Shown piece by piece: positions 32,558 to 33,813 of a DNA stretch of 33,813 bases (its first letter is position 1; each line of letters opens with the position of its first letter). The stretch covers positions 1-33,813 of the forward strand of contig CAYMUR010000058.1 in the NCBI GenBank assembly GCA_964393615.1, given 5' to 3'. The translations under genes and the position numbers were made by a program. Source of the DNA: CAYMUR01 sp964393615 (lineage in GTDB: Bacteria > Planctomycetota > Planctomycetia > Pirellulales > Pirellulaceae). Below the pieces are notes generated by a model that worked only from the letters and a program-made list of their open reading frames with translations, was not told the origin of the DNA and made no database searches.

Positions 32558-33813
32558 ATGACAGTCAAACCACACCTCTCTCGACGAACAGTACTCCGTG
32601 GTCTGGGAACAGCGATGGGCCTGCCCTTGCTGGAAGGAATGGTCCCGCGCCGCTTGGTCGCAGCTGCCGGAAAAACCAAGGCCCCCGTCCGAATGGCGTT
32701 CCTGTTTTCGCCCAACGGAAAACACATGCCCGACTGGAAACCAGAGACCACAGGGGTTCTCGACAAATTACCTCCCATCATGCAGCCGTTAGATGCCTGT
32801 AAATCCGAGATGCTAACCCTCAGCGGTTTGTCGCTTTCCAAGGAAGGTGGTGACCACTGTGGTGGCCATTCCTGTACCGTTGGACAATTCCTGACGTGCG
32901 ACCTCCCGAAACGAACGCTTGGCAAAGATATCCGTGCCGGTGTTTCCGTGGACCAAATCGCCGCGGAAACCATTGGCGACCAAACCCGTTTTCCGTCTCT
33001 CGAATTAGGCTGTGTCCCCAGCAAGTTTACGGGAGATTGCGATTCCGGTTACAGTTGCGTCTACACGACTCATATTTCCTGGCGTACACCTACCTCGCCA
33101 CTTCCCAAAGAGATTGACCCACGGGCTGTCTTTGATCGACTTTTTGCCAACAACATCAAAGCCGAAGTCAATGCAAATCGATCGCAACGCGACAACAAGA
33201 AAAAGAGCATTTTAGATTTCGTGATCGAAGATGCTGATACCCTGCAACGCCGGTTGGGCATTCACGATCGGCGCAAACTGGAAGAATACCTGTACGCAAT
33301 TCGCCAAATTGAACGGCGTGTCCAGCAAGCGACCCATGCTGTCGAACCAGGAACGAATCCGCTGGGACTGCGTCCGACTGCCATTCCGTCTAACCGGGAT
33401 GATCATCTTCGCCTCATGTTGGACATGATCGTCCTGGCATTCCAAACGGACTCAACACGTATTGTCACACTCATGATCGGAAATGGCAGCGACAATCGAA
33501 GCTTTCCAAATCTCGGCATTTCAGAAGGACATCACAATCTTTCGCATCATGTCGGCAGCAAGAAGGCACAGGCAAAACTTAGCCGTATCAATCGACATTA
33601 CATGACACACCTGTCCTATTTCCTGGAAAAACTTCGCTCGGTTTCGGAAGCAGACGGGCATTTACTTGACAACTCTATGGTTCTCTATGGCTGTGCCTTT
33701 GGTGACGGCAACGCACACGATCACATGGATTTACCAATTATTCTTGCCGGTCGAGGTGGAGGCACAATCCAACCAGGCCGACATATCCACTACGAGAAAG
33801 GGACTCCCCTGGC
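32558..33813 (+). CDS. DUF1552 family protein with Tat signal, partial (C-terminus beyond right edge)
   Basis: The first 418 residues of a DUF1552 protein; the frame stays open to the window end. The N-terminus is a twin-arginine signal (LSRRTVLRGLGTAMGLPLLEGM), so it is exported folded. Family features are MAFLFSPNGKHMPDW, LSGLSLSKEGGDHCGGHSCTVGQFLTC, GVSVDQIAAE, the segment VTLMIGNGSDNRSFPNLGISEGHHNLSHH, and VLYGCAFGDGNAHDH, whose His/Asp residues suggest a metal site like that of the related DUF1501/phosphatase fold. DUF1552 genes regularly follow DUF1587/1592/1588/1585 haem proteins, as here (75 bases after the fusion gene), so the two products probably work as a pair. The biochemical reaction is not known. 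Confidence 0.93.
   Translation, partial: MTVKPHLSRRTVLRGLGTAMGLPLLEGMVPRRLVAAAGKTKAPVRMAFLFSPNGKHMPDWKPETTGVLDKLPPIMQPLDACKSEMLTLSGLSLSKEGGDHCGGHSCTVGQFLTCDLPKRTLGKDIRAGVSVDQIAAETIGDQTRFPSLELGCVPSKFTGDCDSGYSCVYTTHISWRTPTSPLPKEIDPRAVFDRLFANNIKAEVNANRSQRDNKKKSILDFVIEDADTLQRRLGIHDRRKLEEYLYAIRQIERRVQQATHAVEPGTNPLGLRPTAIPSNRDDHLRLMLDMIVLAFQTDSTRIVTLMIGNGSDNRSFPNLGISEGHHNLSHHVGSKKAQAKLSRINRHYMTHLSYFLEKLRSVSEADGHLLDNSMVLYGCAFGDGNAHDHMDLPIILAGRGGGTIQPGRHIHYEKGTPL

Overview
This window looks like a chromosomal segment of a planctomycete, probably Pirellulales-like; the lineage is inferred from gene content only. The evidence is a set of families concentrated in that phylum: a DUF1559 pseudopilin-like protein with a tiny companion lipoprotein, a DUF1501 protein, a PEP-CTERM protein, a DUF1552 protein, and a giant haem-binding DUF1587/1595/1592/1588/1585 protein. 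Ten Ns at 1614-1623 mark an assembly gap, so this is draft or metagenome-derived sequence.

Layout. (1) 1-5067, minus strand: a tightly overlapping Mrp-type Na+/H+ antiporter operon reading E-F-G-(MrpA C-terminal part)-B-C-D-second D-like subunit and running off the left edge. The order and the split MrpA resemble the antiporter half of Mbh/Mbx-type complexes. (2) 5673-7202, plus: a group II PLP decarboxylase, divergent from mrp across a 605-base gap. (3) 7254-9886: a small unknown protein, a stand-alone HNH protein and an NAD-type isocitrate dehydrogenase. (4) 10105-13127: an FGGY carbohydrate kinase overlapping an orphan extracellular solute-binding lipoprotein by ATGA, then tRNA-Ala(CGC) at 13193-13265 with a clear promoter. 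(5) 13363-19516, minus: a TolB-like propeller protein overlapping DUF1501, a PEP-CTERM protein, a CNNM/CBS membrane protein and an aldo/keto reductase. (6) 19803-20870: a Ca2+/cation exchanger. (7) 21164-24595, plus: a likely operon of a secreted GHL10-like glycosidase-type protein, an unrecognised protein built from two similar halves, and an HpcH/HpaI-type aldolase homologue with altered catalytic positions. (8) 24764-26041: DUF1559 plus a 58-residue lipoprotein, joined by a perfect three-copy 22-bp repeat; a convergent PfkB sugar kinase follows. (9) 27256-33813, plus: a secreted SUMF1/FGE-like protein, a 1296-residue fusion (two sensory/lectin-like domains + FGE-like domain + haem-binding DUF1587-1585 module) and a Tat-exported DUF1552 protein cut by the right edge.

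How it fits together (inference): most of the window encodes cation and pH homeostasis or a secreted, surface-oriented sugar metabolism. The best candidates for something new are the FGE/cytochrome fusion with its neighbours, the GHL10/duplicated-protein/aldolase operon, and the 22-bp repeat that puts a stop codon in all three frames. I see no CRISPR array, insertion sequence, phage, or complete defence system.
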